A DNA stretch of 5,814 nt from NCBI GenBank assembly GCA_946531975.1, contig CAMNAY010000122.1:1-5814 (forward strand), in the 5' to 3' direction. The position numbers were made by a program, and so were the translations under genes. A model generated the notes under the pieces. It worked only from the letters and a program-made list of their open reading frames with translations, made no database searches and was not told the DNA's origin. Shown here piece after piece: positions 1 to 5,814 of the stretch. Positions within the stretch are counted from its first letter, which is position 1. Every line of letters begins with the position of its first letter. Origin of the DNA: an uncultured Ruminococcus sp. Its GTDB lineage: Bacteria > Bacillota > Clostridia > Oscillospirales > Ruminococcaceae.

Positions 1-350
1 GAAAGCTCGGCAGAGCCACGGATCACAGAAAGGCGATGCTGCGCGGCATGGTGACTTATCTGCTTGAGAACGGTCAGATCGAGACGACCGTCACCAGAGC
101 GAAAGAAGTCCGCTCGATGGCAGAGAAGATGATCACCATTGCAAAGGGGATTTCCGGTGAAAATACCGCTGCGGATCTCCACTGCAAGCGTCAGGTTTTC
201 GCATACGTCACCAAAGAGTCCGTTGCGAAAAAGCTGTTCGACGAAATCGCACCCCGTTATGCAGAGCGCAACGGCGGCTACACCAAGATTGTGAAGATTG
301 GTCCGCGCCGCGGCGATGCAGCTGAGATGGCTATTATCCAGCTCGTGTAA
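1..350 (+). CDS. rplQ: Large ribosomal subunit protein bL17, 5'-truncated by the window edge
   Basis: This is ribosomal protein L17 of the 50S subunit, a 23S rRNA-binding protein near the peptide exit tunnel. The reading frame is open from position 3, upstream of the first ATG at 36, and begins KLGRATDHRKAMLRG, the conserved L17 N-terminus. The ATG at 36 is therefore an internal methionine and the true start lies just outside the window, probably only 4-6 codons away. The visible 115 residues contain the typical IETTVTRAKEVRSMAEKMI segment and the C-terminal GGYTKIVKIGPRRGDAAEMA block, so the protein is otherwise full length for a short Firmicutes L17. Two TAA stops follow in tandem (348-353). 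L17 usually ends the rpsM-rpsK-rpoA-rplQ cluster, and the strong terminator 20 bp downstream fits that position. The upstream genes are not in view, so the operon is inferred. Confidence 0.97.
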   Translation, partial: KLGRATDHRKAMLRGMVTYLLENGQIETTVTRAKEVRSMAEKMITIAKGISGENTAADLHCKRQVFAYVTKESVAKKLFDEIAPRYAERNGGYTKIVKIGPRRGDAAEMAIIQLV

Positions 351-370
351 TAACGAAATTACAGTCAGAA

Positions 371-404
371 ATGTCCCCTGTACGGATTGTACAGGGGACG
401 TTTT
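371..404 (+). terminator. Rho-independent terminator of the rplQ operon
   Basis: A perfect 11-bp stem (GTCCCCTGTAC at 373-383 with its complement at 389-399) encloses a 5-nt loop, GGATT. It can extend by a T-G and an A-T pair at 371-372/400-401. A TTTT run at 401-404 follows at once. It lies 20 bp after the rplQ stop and separates the ribosomal operon from the deaminase gene. Confidence 0.93.
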
Positions 405-469
405 GCATTCTGCATAAATCTGAAACGGAAACTTTGTGCGATTCGCCGTATGCAACTGCGCCGAAGCTG

Positions 470-478
470 TGATATAAT
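470..478 (+). promoter_or_regulatory. Extended -10 promoter for the adenine deaminase gene
   Basis: TATAAT at 473-478 is a perfect sigma-A -10 box, preceded by TGA at 470-472, which gives the extended -10 form TGnTATAAT. No good -35 box sits 16-18 bp upstream; the best is a weak TATGCA at 449-454. Extended -10 promoters can work without a -35, so this is consistent. Transcription would start near 485, leaving a leader of about 25 nt. That is too short for a purine riboswitch. Confidence 0.75.
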
Positions 479-509
479 AAAAGTATCTTGACCAAAGGAG
501 TGAGCGGAG

Positions 510-2204
510 ATGAAAACACTGCTGAAAAACGGAACGGTTCTGAATGTATTTACCGGTGAGCTGCTGCGCGAAAATGTGCTGATCGCGGATGAGATCGTGC
601 TGGGCGTCGGTGATTATACAGAGGCGGACGCTGACCGGACGGAGGATGTGCAGGGCTGTGTGCTGATCCCCGGACTGATCGACGGGCATATTCATATCGA
701 AAGCACAATGCTGACTCCGGCAGAGCTCGCGAAGATCGCGCTTGTTCACGGAACGACTGCAATCGTTGCAGACCCGCATGAAATTGCGAATGTCTGCGGT
801 ACGACCGGTATTGATTTCATGCTCTCGATGAGTGAGAACCTGCCGATGCATGTGTATATCATGCTGCCCTCGTGTGTACCGGCAATGCCGCTGGATGAAT
901 CGGGTGCAGAGCTGCTCAGCCGCGATCTCACGCCGTATTTTTCGCATCCGCGTGTGCCGGGGCTTGCAGAAATGATGAATTATCCGGGCGTCCTTGCCAG
1001 TGCAGATTATGTCATGGACAAGCTTGCGGCGGCAAAAGCTGCGGGCAAGGTGATTGACGGACACGCGCCGCTGCTGACGGGTCATGATCTTGACCGCTAT
1101 ATTGCGGCAGGAATTCAGTCCGATCATGAAACCTCCTCCGCGGAGGAAGCCTTGGAGCGCGTCCGCAAGGGACAGTGGCTGATGATTCGGCAGGGGACTG
1201 CTGCGAGAAATCTCGAAGCGCTGCTGCCGATGTTTGATGAGCCCTACTGCCGCCGCTGCCTGCTTGTGACGGATGACAAACATCCCGCGGATCTGATGAA
1301 GGACGGACATATCGACCATATGATCCGCATGGCGGTGCGCGCCGGAAAGGATGCAGTAACCTGTGTGCGCATGGCAACGATTCAGGCGGCGCAGTGCTTT
1401 GGGCTGCTGCGCGTCGGCGCGATTGCGCCGGGCTACCGTGCGGATATTCTGGTGCTGCGTGATCTGGAACAGGTCGATGTACGCGATGTGTACAGCGCCG
1501 GAAAGCGCGTTGTGCAGGACGGTGTCTGCCTTGCGTTTGCTGCACCGGATTATCATGAACCGCGCTGGGCGTCGGTGCTGGACTCGTTCCATGTCGATCC
1601 GCTCAAGCCTGCGGATTTTGTGATCGAGCCTGTCAGCGGAAAATGCCGTGCGATCGGCGTGCATGCGGGTACGCTGCTGACGGATGCGGTGACGGTTGAG
1701 CCGGACTTCTCCGTCTGCAACGGTGTCTCTGTGCAGAATGATCTGCTGAAGCTTGCGGTCGTCGAGCGGCACCGCCGGACCGGTCACCGCGGGCTCGGTT
1801 TCATTCAGGGCATCGGGCTGAAGCGCGGTGCGATCGCGGCATCTGTATCGCATGACGCGCACAATCTTATTGTGATCGGTACAAACGAAGCGGATATGGC
1901 GGCTGCTGCAAACCGTGTGCGGGAGCTGCGCGGCGGAAGTGTCGCAGCAGCGGACGGGCAGATCCTTGCCGAGCTGCCGCTCCCGATCGCCGGACTGATG
2001 AGCGGCGCTGATGCGGCGACCGTCGCTGAGCAGAACCGGATTCTGAATGAGACCGTGCATCAAATGGGTGTGCCGGAGGATATTTCGCCGTTTATGAATA
2101 TGGCGTTTGTCTCGCTGACGGTAATCCCGCATCTCAAAATGACGACATTCGGATTGTGTGATGTTGCAACGCAGACCATTCTGCCGCTTGCTGCGGAAAA
2201 ATAA
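510..2204 (+). CDS. ade: Adenine deaminase (EC 3.5.4.2)
   Basis: This cytosolic amidohydrolase-superfamily enzyme hydrolyses adenine to hypoxanthine and ammonia in purine salvage. At 564 residues it is normal for the Ade/AdeC family, and all expected blocks are present. There is an N-terminal beta-sandwich segment (about 1-55). The metal-binding GHIHIES motif is at 59-65 (H60, H62), with DPHEIANV at 88-95, AEMMN at 153-157, GHAP at 184-187, SDHE at 204-207 and TDDK at 254-257. GAIAPGYRADIL (304-315) closes the barrel region. The adenine deaminase C-terminal domain runs from about 390 to 560 and includes GHRGLGFIQGIGLKRGAIA and SVSHDAHN (445-452). The family uses a binuclear Fe or Mn site. The ATG at 510 is chosen because AAAGGAG at 494-500 lies 9 nt upstream and an extended -10 promoter precedes it. 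The gene has its own promoter, and the next gene has another, so it looks monocistronic. No truncation or missing catalytic motif is seen. The symbol could also be given as adeC. Confidence 0.96.
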   Translation: MKTLLKNGTVLNVFTGELLRENVLIADEIVLGVGDYTEADADRTEDVQGCVLIPGLIDGHIHIESTMLTPAELAKIALVHGTTAIVADPHEIANVCGTTGIDFMLSMSENLPMHVYIMLPSCVPAMPLDESGAELLSRDLTPYFSHPRVPGLAEMMNYPGVLASADYVMDKLAAAKAAGKVIDGHAPLLTGHDLDRYIAAGIQSDHETSSAEEALERVRKGQWLMIRQGTAARNLEALLPMFDEPYCRRCLLVTDDKHPADLMKDGHIDHMIRMAVRAGKDAVTCVRMATIQAAQCFGLLRVGAIAPGYRADILVLRDLEQVDVRDVYSAGKRVVQDGVCLAFAAPDYHEPRWASVLDSFHVDPLKPADFVIEPVSGKCRAIGVHAGTLLTDAVTVEPDFSVCNGVSVQNDLLKLAVVERHRRTGHRGLGFIQGIGLKRGAIAASVSHDAHNLIVIGTNEADMAAAANRVRELRGGSVAAADGQILAELPLPIAGLMSGADAATVAEQNRILNETVHQMGVPEDISPFMNMAFVSLTVIPHLKMTTFGLCDVATQTILPLAAEK

Positions 2205-2240
2205 ACATACAAAACCGCAAAAATGAGAGATAATATATCA

Positions 2241-2269
2241 TTGAAACTTGAATATATGTATGGTATGAT
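2241..2269 (+). promoter_or_regulatory. Sigma-A promoter for the PL11 lyase gene
   Basis: A -35 box TTGAAA (2241-2246) and a -10 box TATGAT (2264-2269) are separated by exactly 17 bp. The -10 carries a TGG extension (2261-2263), giving an extended -10. The predicted start is near 2276, leaving a leader of about 50 nt before the ATG at 2326. This is the strongest promoter-like sequence in the window and sits entirely in the ade-lyase intergenic gap. Confidence 0.8.
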
Positions 2270-2284
2270 GAAACTGGTATGATG
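2261..2284 (+). repeat. Direct repeat TGGTATGATG, two copies one and a half helical turns apart
   Basis: TGGTATGATG occurs at 2261-2270 and again, identical, at 2275-2284, a 14-bp start-to-start spacing. The first copy contains the predicted -10 box; the second covers the predicted transcription start and runs into the inverted repeat at 2276-2292. It may be a regulator half-site pair or a duplicated -10 element. The second copy has no good -35 box 17 bp upstream. Confidence 0.6.
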
Positions 2285-2292
2285 TACATACC
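2276..2292. promoter_or_regulatory. Operator-like inverted repeat over the predicted transcription start
   Basis: GGTATG (2276-2281) and CATACC (2287-2292) are perfect 6-bp inverted arms around a 5-bp spacer, ATGTA, 17 bp in all. The repeat begins about 6 bp after the predicted -10 box, a classic place for a repressor such as a LacI- or GntR-type sugar regulator. The repressor family cannot be read from the site, and there is no regulator gene nearby in view. As RNA the hairpin would be weak, so a DNA site seems more likely. Confidence 0.45.
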
Positions 2293-2325
2293 GTCGCATT
2301 TCGCAGCCATTTAGGGGGAAAAAAC

Positions 2326-4950
2326 ATGAAAAAGAATCAGACTCGAAAGCGGATGCTTTCCTTCGCAGCAGCTGCTTCCTTGCTTGGGGCACTCTGCGGT
2401 GCATACCCGATTTCTGTTTTCGCCGATCAGACCGGTCTGACAGCCGATCTCGACGGAAACGGCAGAATCAATGCAGCCGATCTGACCGTGATGAAGCAGG
2501 CGCTGCTGAATTCCCGCACACTGAGCGGACTTCAGCAGCTTCAGGCGGATGTCAATGCAGACGGGGCGGTCAATATCAGCGATGCGGTGATGCTGACAAA
2601 GTATCTCATTGCGGACATTACCGAATTTCCCGCAGGCATAAGCGTGACCTACCATGAGGAGCTCGAACCGCTCATCTACTTCGCAGTTGACGCGGAATGC
2701 TATGACGGCTGGGAGGAAACCACAAACGAGGGCTTCGCCGGCAGCGCATACTGGAATTTCAACAACGTGATCGGCAGCTATGTCAACTGGACGGTCGATG
2801 TACCGGCGGCAGGCAATTATAAGGTGACATTCCGCTATGCAAACGGCGGCACCGAAACGGACAGCCGTCCGTGTCAGGTCTCTGTGAACGGTGCAGCAGA
2901 GTCCGTCAATGTCAGCTATCCGTACACCGGCGCTTGGACAGAATGGAAGGAAGTCTCGGTCGTTGTGACGCTGAATGCCGGGAAGAATACGATCAAGGCG
3001 ACATCGTCCGGCAGCGGCGGCGGTCCGAACATGGACTACATTGAGCTGGAACAGACCGATGAACCGGCAACACCGACGCAGAAGCAGCCGAGACCCGGCG
3101 CGCTTCGTGTGGAAAAACTCGACCGCGGCGTGATTGCATCCGCAACCAAGAGCGGCATGCTCGTGAGCTGGCGCATTCTCGGTGAGGATGATGAGAACAC
3201 GCGCTATGAGGTCTACAAGAACGGGCAGAAGCCTGCAATTTATACCGGAACAGTCAAGGATGCGAGCTGTTATCTGGATGCGTCCGGCAAGACAACCGAT
3301 GTCTATACCGTTGACGTCTATCAGGGCGGCACCTGCACCGAGTTTGCCTGCACTGCGCAGAATCTCACGCAGTATGAGGGCGGCAATTACCAGAGCGGCG
3401 CCTATTTCGATATTCCGATGACACCTCCCGCAGGCGGTACGACACCCGACGGCGTGGCGTATACCTACACGCCGAATGACTGCTCGGTCGGTGACGCGGA
3501 CGGCGACGGTCAGTATGAGCTGTTCGTGAAATGGGATCCCTCCAATTCGCACGACAATGCAGATGCGGGCTATACCGGTCCGGTCGTGATCGACTGCTAC
3601 AAGCTGAACGGCACCCGTCTCTGGCGCATCAATCTCGGTATCAATATCCGCGCAGGTGCGCATTATACACAGTTCATGGTCTATGATTTCGACGGCGACA
3701 ACTGTGCTGAGATGATCTGCAAGACCGCTGACGGCACAACGGACGGCACCGGCAAGGTCATCGGCGATGCCAAAGCGGATTACCGCGATTCGACCCAGAT
3801 GAAGCTGCGTGACGGATCCTATGCGCCGAGCGGCAGAATCATATCCGGTCCGGAATATCTCACACTGTTTGACGGCAAGACCGGTGCCGCACTGGATACG
3901 GTGAACTATGTCCCCGGCAGAGGGAATGTCGGCGACTGGGGTGACACATGGGGCAACCGTGTGGATCGTATGACGGGCTGTGTGGCATATCTCGGCGGCA
4001 GCGGTGAGAATGCTTCGGCAGTATTCGGCCGCGGCTATTATACCCGCCTGACGCTGACGGCGTGGGATGTGCAGAACAGAAAGCTCGTGCAGCGCTGGGC
4101 ATTCGATACCGGCAATACTGCCTCGACACCGGGCTACGGCGACGGCAACCACCACTGCCTTGCAGCCGATGTTGACAGCGATGGCAAGCAGGAAGTTGTC
4201 TGCGGTTCGGCTGTGATAGATGACACAGGCAAGCTGCTCTACACGACCGGCAATGCACACGGCGACGCCATTCATATCGGCGACTTTGTTCCGTCAAATC
4301 CCGGTCTGGAAATCTTCCAGTGCCTTGAGGATGAGAAGCATCCGAACGGCAAAGCGATCAATTTCGGTGTCGAGCTCCGCGATGCAAAGACGGGCAAGGC
4401 GCTCTTCCGTGAGACGGCGGGCGGCGATACCGGCAGATGCATAGCCGACAACATCGTTCCGGGCAATCAGGGCGCAGAAATGGTCGGCTCGCACAATGCG
4501 GTCGTCTACGACTGCGTGACGGGCAGCAAGATCTGCGACTGGAGTGCAATCACCAAATGGGGACAGAATTCTGTCGTATACTGGGACGGCGACCTTGAGC
4601 GCGAGGTGCTGGACCGCACAATGGTGGATAAATACGGCGTCGGCAGAATCTTCAGCGGTCAGGGCGTCGGCTACAACAATTACAGCAAGGCGAATGCTTG
4701 CCTGACCTGCGACCTGTTCGGCGACTGGCGCGAGGAGATGATCTTCCCGCTCGGCGACGGCAGCGGCGTCCGCGTCTACTCAACGACCTATGCGACCGAT
4801 TACGGCATCGTTTCGCTGATGCACAACCCGCAGTACCGTGTGCAGGTTGCGGCGCAGAATAACGGCTACAATCAGCCGCCGCATCTGGATTACTTCCTCG
4901 GCACCGGGTTTGACATTCCGGCAAATCCGGCAGTGTATACGACCGAGTGA
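2326..4950 (+). CDS. Secreted cellulosomal rhamnogalacturonan endolyase: dockerin I, CBM35-like, PL11
   Basis: This 874-residue secreted enzyme is predicted to cleave rhamnogalacturonan I, the branched part of pectin, by beta-elimination. A signal peptide has basic residues at 2-9, a hydrophobic stretch at about 11-25 and likely cleavage after VFA (33/34). A type I dockerin spans about 38-100 with two calcium loops: D41, D43, N45, N49, D52 and D75, N77, D79, N83, D86. Positions 10 and 11 of the loops, which often set cohesin specificity, are AA (50-51) and IS (84-85). A CBM35-like beta-sandwich covers about 118-241, ending GGGPNMDYIEL. A short TP-rich linker leads to the PL11 catalytic region, about 257-872. 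This starts RVEKLDRGVIAS and continues as a beta-propeller with acidic calcium-type loops at 390-398, 454-462 and 615-623, plus YGDGNHH (604-610) and GNAHGDAIH (642-650). It resembles Bacillus YesW with two added N-terminal modules. The ATG follows AGGGGGA (2313-2319) by 6 nt. The gene has its own promoter and terminator. The PL11 assignment is strong; the exact CBM family is less certain. Confidence 0.93.
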   Translation: MKKNQTRKRMLSFAAAASLLGALCGAYPISVFADQTGLTADLDGNGRINAADLTVMKQALLNSRTLSGLQQLQADVNADGAVNISDAVMLTKYLIADITEFPAGISVTYHEELEPLIYFAVDAECYDGWEETTNEGFAGSAYWNFNNVIGSYVNWTVDVPAAGNYKVTFRYANGGTETDSRPCQVSVNGAAESVNVSYPYTGAWTEWKEVSVVVTLNAGKNTIKATSSGSGGGPNMDYIELEQTDEPATPTQKQPRPGALRVEKLDRGVIASATKSGMLVSWRILGEDDENTRYEVYKNGQKPAIYTGTVKDASCYLDASGKTTDVYTVDVYQGGTCTEFACTAQNLTQYEGGNYQSGAYFDIPMTPPAGGTTPDGVAYTYTPNDCSVGDADGDGQYELFVKWDPSNSHDNADAGYTGPVVIDCYKLNGTRLWRINLGINIRAGAHYTQFMVYDFDGDNCAEMICKTADGTTDGTGKVIGDAKADYRDSTQMKLRDGSYAPSGRIISGPEYLTLFDGKTGAALDTVNYVPGRGNVGDWGDTWGNRVDRMTGCVAYLGGSGENASAVFGRGYYTRLTLTAWDVQNRKLVQRWAFDTGNTASTPGYGDGNHHCLAADVDSDGKQEVVCGSAVIDDTGKLLYTTGNAHGDAIHIGDFVPSNPGLEIFQCLEDEKHPNGKAINFGVELRDAKTGKALFRETAGGDTGRCIADNIVPGNQGAEMVGSHNAVVYDCVTGSKICDWSAITKWGQNSVVYWDGDLEREVLDRTMVDKYGVGRIFSGQGVGYNNYSKANACLTCDLFGDWREEMIFPLGDGSGVRVYSTTYATDYGIVSLMHNPQYRVQVAAQNNGYNQPPHLDYFLGTGFDIPANPAVYTTE

Positions 4951-4987
4951 GATCCGGTTCGCGTACAGGCAGACGAGATGATATCAC

Positions 4988-5031
4988 CAGCAGCCCGATC
5001 CGGCATTCCGGTAATCGGGCTGCTGATTTTT
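4988..5031 (+). terminator. Rho-independent terminator of the PL11 lyase gene
   Basis: A perfect 12-bp stem (CAGCAGCCCGAT at 4988-4999 with its complement at 5014-5025) is followed by ATTTTT at 5026-5031. The 14-nt loop contains a second small palindrome, CCGG at 5000-5003 pairing with CCGG at 5008-5011, so the stem can stack a further 4 bp. It starts 37 bp after the lyase stop. The lack of an A-run upstream suggests it works mainly on the plus strand. Confidence 0.93.
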
Positions 5032-5212
5032 GCAGGAGCGTTTGCGCTGGGCACTCATTATGCGTCATATATTCCTTCCGGGACTTTTTCTTGCTGTCCC
5101 CATTGAACTTTTCAGAGAAATATGCTATTAAGCGAGCGGTTTATTGCGGCAAGACAGATCTAGCAGAAAAGCACGCTATATTGCCAAAATCAGTTCGGAT
5201 AGGCAAATCAGC

Positions 5213-5266
5213 TTATTCAATTTCAATGTAGTTTTCAGCCAAATAGTTGACCAATAGTTGCCCAAA
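5213..5266 (-). pseudogene. Possible C-terminal remnant of an unknown gene
   Basis: On the minus strand, after an in-frame TAG at 5269-5267, a short open segment reads FGQLLVNYLAENYIEIE and ends at TAA (5215-5213). The same frame is open upstream of the TAG for about 20 codons (including KALDGRVVIYSLVLL) until a TGA. The composition (YLAENYIEIE) looks like a real protein tail, but it is far too short to identify. The tandem 11-bp repeat at 5242-5263 lies within it. It could equally be chance open sequence. Confidence 0.2.
5242..5263 (+). repeat. Tandem 11-bp repeat flanked by short inverted arms
   Basis: AATAGTTGACC (5242-5252) is followed directly by AATAGTTGCCC (5253-5263), 10 of 11 bases identical. 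The pair is framed by the inverted arms GTAGTTT (5228-5234) and AAACTAC (5264-5270). The function is unknown. It could be a protein-binding site, a slippage duplication, or a remnant of an element end. Confidence 0.5.
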
Positions 5267-5450
5267 CTACAACAAGACAAGCGAATATATCACAACACGC
5301 CCGTCAAGTGCTTTTTGGCGGCGCGTTGTTCAATAAGTGTCTTTTGATGAAAATCGGATGGTCAATATATGGGCGGCTGAGTCGAAAATGGACAAAGAAC
5401 TCTGCCGCTCACATGAAAATGGCGTAAGTGCAGCCGGAATGCTGAACTCA

Positions 5451-5814
5451 TCAGACTGTGGCGCCTAAATGATGGTTATGCTGCCGCAACTTCAGAACGG
5501 TTTTGCCACCTATTGCATATTCGAGCGATGAGTCATTTTTATCCCGCACCTTTTCTTCGGGCAAGCTCATCTGTCTGCTTTTCCAGTAATTCTTCCAGAT
5601 AGTATTCCAGTCTGCCTTTATTTCAAAGAGGCGATATATTACTAGATGAACCTGCCCGAACACCTTATGAACAATTCAAAACCGCAAAATACCGATCTTG
5701 CTGTCATCTTCACAAGCCTGTTCCGTTATCATGACCGGAGCGGGCTTCATTTTTTCCTGATCAAGTGATCTATCTTTGCATAAACCTTGAAAACGTTGCT
5801 GAGTTATGCTATAA
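5451..5814 (-). pseudogene. Interrupted minus-strand coding remnant, unknown family, open at the window edge
   Basis: In one minus-strand frame the sequence is open from the window edge at 5813 down to a stop at 5453-5451, apart from a single TGA at 5678-5676. The upstream part (about 45 codons, including EKMKPAPVMITEQACEDD) has no stop back to the edge, so a start could lie outside. After the TGA, about 74 codons follow, with a GTG at 5663 and hydrophilic, protein-like content (WNTIWKNYWKSRQMSLPEEKVRDK, split by no further stop). I do not recognise the family. The GTG has no clear ribosome binding site, which argues for one disrupted gene and not a new start. A short genuine gene beginning near 5663, or chance open frames, remain possible. 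Confidence 0.3.

Larger units (their letters stand above)
5032..5814. other. Region of about 780 bp without a convincing intact gene; probably decayed DNA
   Basis: After the lyase terminator the sequence becomes visibly richer in A and T. No open frame has both a good ribosome binding site and recognisable protein content. Plus-strand open segments are short: one that begins at 4947 runs through the terminator and is not believable, and a 43-codon segment at 5337-5468 starts with GTG and has no ribosome binding site. Minus-strand segments look somewhat more protein-like but are broken by stops. An imperfect 10-bp hairpin (5292-5301 with 5320-5329, one mismatch) has no T-run on either side and so is not a clear terminator. 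No terminal inverted repeats or transposase motifs could be recognised. Confidence 0.55.

Noticed and set aside
36..350. Start of L17 at the ATG at 36
   Set aside because: The frame is open upstream and encodes the conserved KLGRATDHRKA N-terminus, so the true start is outside the window.
405..509. A riboswitch upstream of adenine deaminase
   Set aside because: No purine aptamer core or regulatory hairpin could be found, and the promoter leaves only about 25 nt of leader.
1012..1545. A 177-codon open frame on the minus strand inside ade
   Set aside because: It is rich in R, P, S and H with low-complexity runs, the usual product of reading a GC-rich gene in the wrong frame, and it overlaps conserved deaminase motifs.
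2184..2200. Small hairpin CCGC-TTGCT-GCGG at the end of ade, as a terminator
   Set aside because: It has only a 4-bp stem, lies within the coding sequence, and is followed by A residues, not T residues, on the plus strand.
2311..4275. A 654-codon open frame on the minus strand, antisense to the lyase gene
   Set aside because: It lies opposite a strongly supported coding gene. Its product is compositionally odd (very rich in R, I, A, C and H), shows no domain and has no promoter or ribosome binding site. It follows from the codon usage of the plus-strand gene.
4947..5231. A 94-codon plus-strand frame overlapping the lyase stop
   Set aside because: It reads straight through the strong terminator at 4988-5031, has no ribosome binding site of its own and no recognisable content.
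5121..5812. TATGCTAT at 5121-5128 and again at 5805-5812, as a possible target-site duplication around an insertion
   Set aside because: Several 8-bp direct matches are expected by chance in a 700-bp AT-rich stretch, and no inverted ends lie next to the copies.

Overview
The window looks like chromosomal DNA from an anaerobic gut or rumen Firmicute of the Ruminococcaceae/Oscillospiraceae, in the style of the cellulosome-forming Ruminococcus species. The basis is a Firmicutes-type ribosomal protein L17, strong AGGAG-like ribosome binding sites, fairly GC-rich codon choice, and a secreted polysaccharide lyase carrying a type I dockerin. The species cannot be fixed from the sequence alone.

Layout, left to right. 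(1) Positions 1-350 are the 3' part of rplQ (L17), the gene that commonly ends a ribosomal-protein operon; a strong hairpin terminator at 371-404 closes it. (2) An extended -10 promoter near 470-478 drives a complete adenine deaminase gene (510-2204), which looks monocistronic. (3) A 121-bp intergenic region holds a well-formed promoter (TTGAAA, 17 bp, TATGAT with a TGn extension), a repeated TGGTATGATG motif and an operator-like inverted repeat over the predicted transcription start. (4) This promoter serves a large secreted protein (2326-4950) with the order signal peptide, type I dockerin, CBM35-like module, PL11 rhamnogalacturonan lyase. A strong terminator follows at 4988-5031. (5) The last 780 bp or so (5032-5814) have no convincing intact gene. 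They are visibly more AT-rich, carry short open segments broken by stops, mostly on the minus strand, and contain small repeats. They look like decayed or accessory DNA.

The three genes do not form one functional unit. L17 is translation machinery, adenine deaminase is purine salvage (adenine to hypoxanthine plus ammonia), and the PL11 enzyme is an extracellular pectin (rhamnogalacturonan I) degrader predicted to be docked onto a cellulosome scaffold. Each has its own transcription signals. I saw no CRISPR array, tRNA, rRNA or intact mobile element. The most distinctive items are the N-terminal dockerin of the PL11 enzyme, the operator-like repeats in front of it, and the unexplained degenerate tail.
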